Below are positions 5,626 to 6,946 of a DNA stretch of 6,946 nt, one piece after another. The stretch comes from Acidobacteriota bacterium (lineage in GTDB: Bacteria > Acidobacteriota > Polarisedimenticolia > Polarisedimenticolales > Polarisedimenticolaceae). Location of the stretch: contig WVWW01000012.1 in NCBI GenBank assembly GCA_011773795.1, forward strand, positions 1,331 to 8,276, written 5' to 3'. The position numbers and the translations under genes were made by a program. The stretch's first letter is position 1. Each line of letters begins with the position of its first letter. The notes under the pieces are model-generated. The model searched no databases. It saw nothing but the letters and a program-made list of their open reading frames with translations, and had not been told where the DNA came from.

Positions 5626-6393
5626 ATGGGCAACGCTCGTTCGTTCCGGATCCGCATCGCGGGTCTTCTCGTCACGACCCTGTCATCGACGGGATTTGCG
5701 AGCCCGGCGCTCCCGTCGGCGGAGACCGAACTGTCGAGCGGGGTGTTCCTCGTCGCCAGCCGGGACCTGCTGGATCCGAGGTTCCGCAAGACGGTGATCC
5801 TCCTCACGCGTCATTCGGAGCTCGGGGCGGTGGGCCTGATCATCAACCGCCGCACCGAGATGCCGCTGGCCAAGCTTCTTCAGGATGAACCGTCGCTCGC
5901 GGACGTCAGCGATCGCGTCTTCATCGGCGGACCGGTCGACGCGCACAGCGTGCAGTTTTTGATCCGGGCCGACAGCAGACCCGATGGCTCGCTTCCCGTT
6001 CTGGACGAGGTGTACATCAGCTCGAGTGCGGAGCTGCTCGAGCGCTTGACCCGCGACGGGACGGACGGTGGGAAGACCCTCCGCGTCTTCGTCGGGTATT
6101 CCGGCTGGGCGCCGGGCCAGCTCGAGAACGAGATCTCGCGCGGCGGCTGGCACGTGATGCCCGCGGACGCGACGAGCATCTTCGAGCGGGACCCGAAGGA
6201 CGTCTGGTCCGCGCTGATGCGCCGGATCTCACCGGCTCACGGTCTGGAGGCTCGCCTCAGCGCTCCTTACGCCCCCGGATCTCCGGCTCGGGTTTGGCCC
6301 GCGGACTCCTCGGCGTGGGCTTCTTCACCTCGAACTCGGTCTCGCTCTCCTCACCCGCGCTCGACACCACGAGCGTGTAGGTGCCGGGAGTGA
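5626..6393 (+). CDS. yqgE: YqgE/AlgH family protein (UPF0301) with signal-peptide-like N-terminus
   Basis: Member of the YqgE/AlgH (UPF0301/DUF179) family, whose biochemical role is not established. In 255 residues the family core is plain: SSGVFLVASRDLLDPRF (37-53), KTVILLTRHSELGAVGLIIN (55-74), FIGGPVD (99-105), and GYSGWAPGQLENEI plus GGWHVMPAD (157-181). The ATG at 5626 was chosen because GAGG lies 5 nt upstream; an in-frame TTG at 5602 lacks a ribosome site. Residues 1-25 look like a cleavable signal peptide: basic MGNARSFRIR, hydrophobic IAGLLVTTLSSTGF, then A/S. That is unusual, since family members are normally cytoplasmic and begin near residue 36 here. The conserved core finishes near residue 203. 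The remaining ~50 residues are Pro/Ser/Arg-rich, resemble no family sequence, and are encoded opposite the convergent propeller gene (137-bp overlap). It is transcribed divergently from the exporter operon. Family assignment is firm; export is an inference. Confidence 0.9.
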   Translation: MGNARSFRIRIAGLLVTTLSSTGFASPALPSAETELSSGVFLVASRDLLDPRFRKTVILLTRHSELGAVGLIINRRTEMPLAKLLQDEPSLADVSDRVFIGGPVDAHSVQFLIRADSRPDGSLPVLDEVYISSSAELLERLTRDGTDGGKTLRVFVGYSGWAPGQLENEISRGGWHVMPADATSIFERDPKDVWSALMRRISPAHGLEARLSAPYAPGSPARVWPADSSAWASSPRTRSRSPHPRSTPRACRCRE

Positions 6394-6946
6394 TGTAGAG
6401 CGGCCACTCGAGACGGACCGCCTCGGCCCAGGGCGTCTTGGCCCGGACCCCTTTGTCGGTCTTGTCCGTCTCCTTCTTGTCGGCCTTCTTTTCTTTCTTC
6501 TTCTTCTTACCGTTGTCCTCCCCGGACTGCTTGGAGGCGATACGTTCGGCCTCCGCCGCCAGAGCGAGCGGTTCGTCCAGTAGAAGATCCCAGGTGAAGA
6601 CGGAGACGCCACGGTCGACCGACATCTGCAAACGACGCAGCACGCGATCGTCGTCGTCGCGGACTTCGAGGGTCGCCTCGCCGGCGGCGGCGGCCCAGAA
6701 GGGAATCTTGACCTCGGGGTCGTACTCGGGACGGTAGAACCACGGGCTCCGGCGCCCCTTCCAGCCTCGGCTGTATTTCACCTCCTCGACCGGGAAGACG
6801 TGAACCGCCTCGGTCTGCAGCTCCTCGGTCAGGTCCTGGACGGGTAGGAGATCGAGGACCCAGACGCTGCGCCCGTGGGTGCCGGCGACGAGCTCACGTT
6901 CCCGCGGATGAACGACCAGGTCATGCACCGGGACGTTGGGCAGCTC
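6257..6946 (-). CDS. C-terminal part of BNR/WD40-like beta-propeller protein (partial)
   Basis: The frame is open to the right edge and gives the last 229 residues of a longer protein; the N-terminus lies beyond the window. Numbering from the first visible residue, LPNVPVHDLVVHPRERELVA (2-21) with GTHGRSVWVLD (22-32) is the last blade of the sortilin/BNR-type propeller proteins often annotated 'glycosyl hydrolase' or 'WD40/YVTN/BNR-like repeat-containing protein'. It is followed by a beta-sandwich-like region (about 80-125) and a PGTYTLVVSSAG segment (187-198) resembling the C-terminal domain of these proteins. Between them is a Lys-rich insert (about 139-165, including KKKKKEKK) encoded by an AAG-type microsatellite. 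The tail after about 205 is Pro/Arg/Lys-rich (KKPTPRSPRAKPEPEIRGRKER). Such proteins are commonly secreted, but the signal peptide would be outside the window. No enzymatic role can be inferred. The stop is TGA at 6259-6257, within the 3' end of the convergent yqgE-like gene. Confidence 0.85.
   Translation of the reverse strand, partial: ELPNVPVHDLVVHPRERELVAGTHGRSVWVLDLLPVQDLTEELQTEAVHVFPVEEVKYSRGWKGRRSPWFYRPEYDPEVKIPFWAAAAGEATLEVRDDDDRVLRRLQMSVDRGVSVFTWDLLLDEPLALAAEAERIASKQSGEDNGKKKKKEKKADKKETDKTDKGVRAKTPWAEAVRLEWPLYITPGTYTLVVSSAGEESETEFEVKKPTPRSPRAKPEPEIRGRKER
6452..6532 (-). repeat. lysine-coding AAG-rich low-complexity tract
   Basis: On the coding (minus) strand this stretch is dominated by AAG/AAA codons, with an uninterrupted AAG-type run around 6489-6508 encoding KKKKKEKK. 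It is markedly purine-rich and lower in GC than its surroundings. Unit-length slippage here would change protein length without shifting the frame. Confidence 0.65.

Noticed and set aside
1..6946. CRISPR arrays, tRNA or rRNA genes, insertion sequences, phage or defence genes
   Set aside because: No regularly spaced repeats, cloverleaf signatures, transposase motifs or defence-type domains were seen on either strand.

Overview
The window is GC-rich, almost wall-to-wall protein-coding DNA from what looks like a Gram-negative, free-living bacterium. The evidence for a Gram-negative host is a periplasmic adaptor carrying a TolC-docking motif, paired with FtsX/MacB-type permeases. The BNR/sortilin-type repeat protein with its lysine-rich tail region, the extracytoplasmic hydrolase and the strong G/C third-position bias would fit Acidobacteriota, Gemmatimonadota or a similar soil or sediment lineage. 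That taxonomic guess is inference only. No RNA genes, CRISPR arrays, insertion sequences or phage genes are visible, and no gene-free stretch exceeds 300 bases; the largest is the 135-base divergent intergenic region at 5491-5625.

Layout. At the left edge (1-897, + strand) is an alpha/beta hydrolase with a hydrophobic N-terminus, probably exported; its true start probably lies outside the window. Converging on it is a four-gene operon on the minus strand, read from 5490 down to 946: HlyD/MacA-type membrane-fusion protein, first FtsX/MacB-type permease, second FtsX/MacB-type permease, and stand-alone MacB/LolD-type ATPase. The genes are separated by 19 bp, 12 bp and a 4-bp ATGA overlap, so they are very probably co-transcribed and translationally coupled. 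Divergent from this operon, on the + strand, is a YqgE/AlgH-family protein (5626-6393) that unusually begins with a signal-peptide-like segment. Its 3' end runs 137 bp into a convergent minus-strand gene (6257 to the right edge), which encodes the C-terminal part of a large BNR/WD40-like beta-propeller protein.

How the genes work together. The four-gene operon encodes a complete inner-membrane and periplasmic part of a MacAB-like tripartite 'mechanotransmission' ABC exporter, in the split form (separate ATPase, two different permeases forming a likely heterodimer) rather than the fused ATPase-permease of E. coli MacB. The outer-membrane TolC-like channel is not in the window and must be supplied from elsewhere. 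The substrate cannot be read from the sequence. The flanking hydrolase, YqgE-like and propeller genes have no clear functional tie to the exporter.

I did not find a convincing undescribed system. The most unusual points are the apparently exported YqgE/AlgH protein, its antisense 3' overlap with the propeller gene, and the sequence asymmetry between the two permeases.
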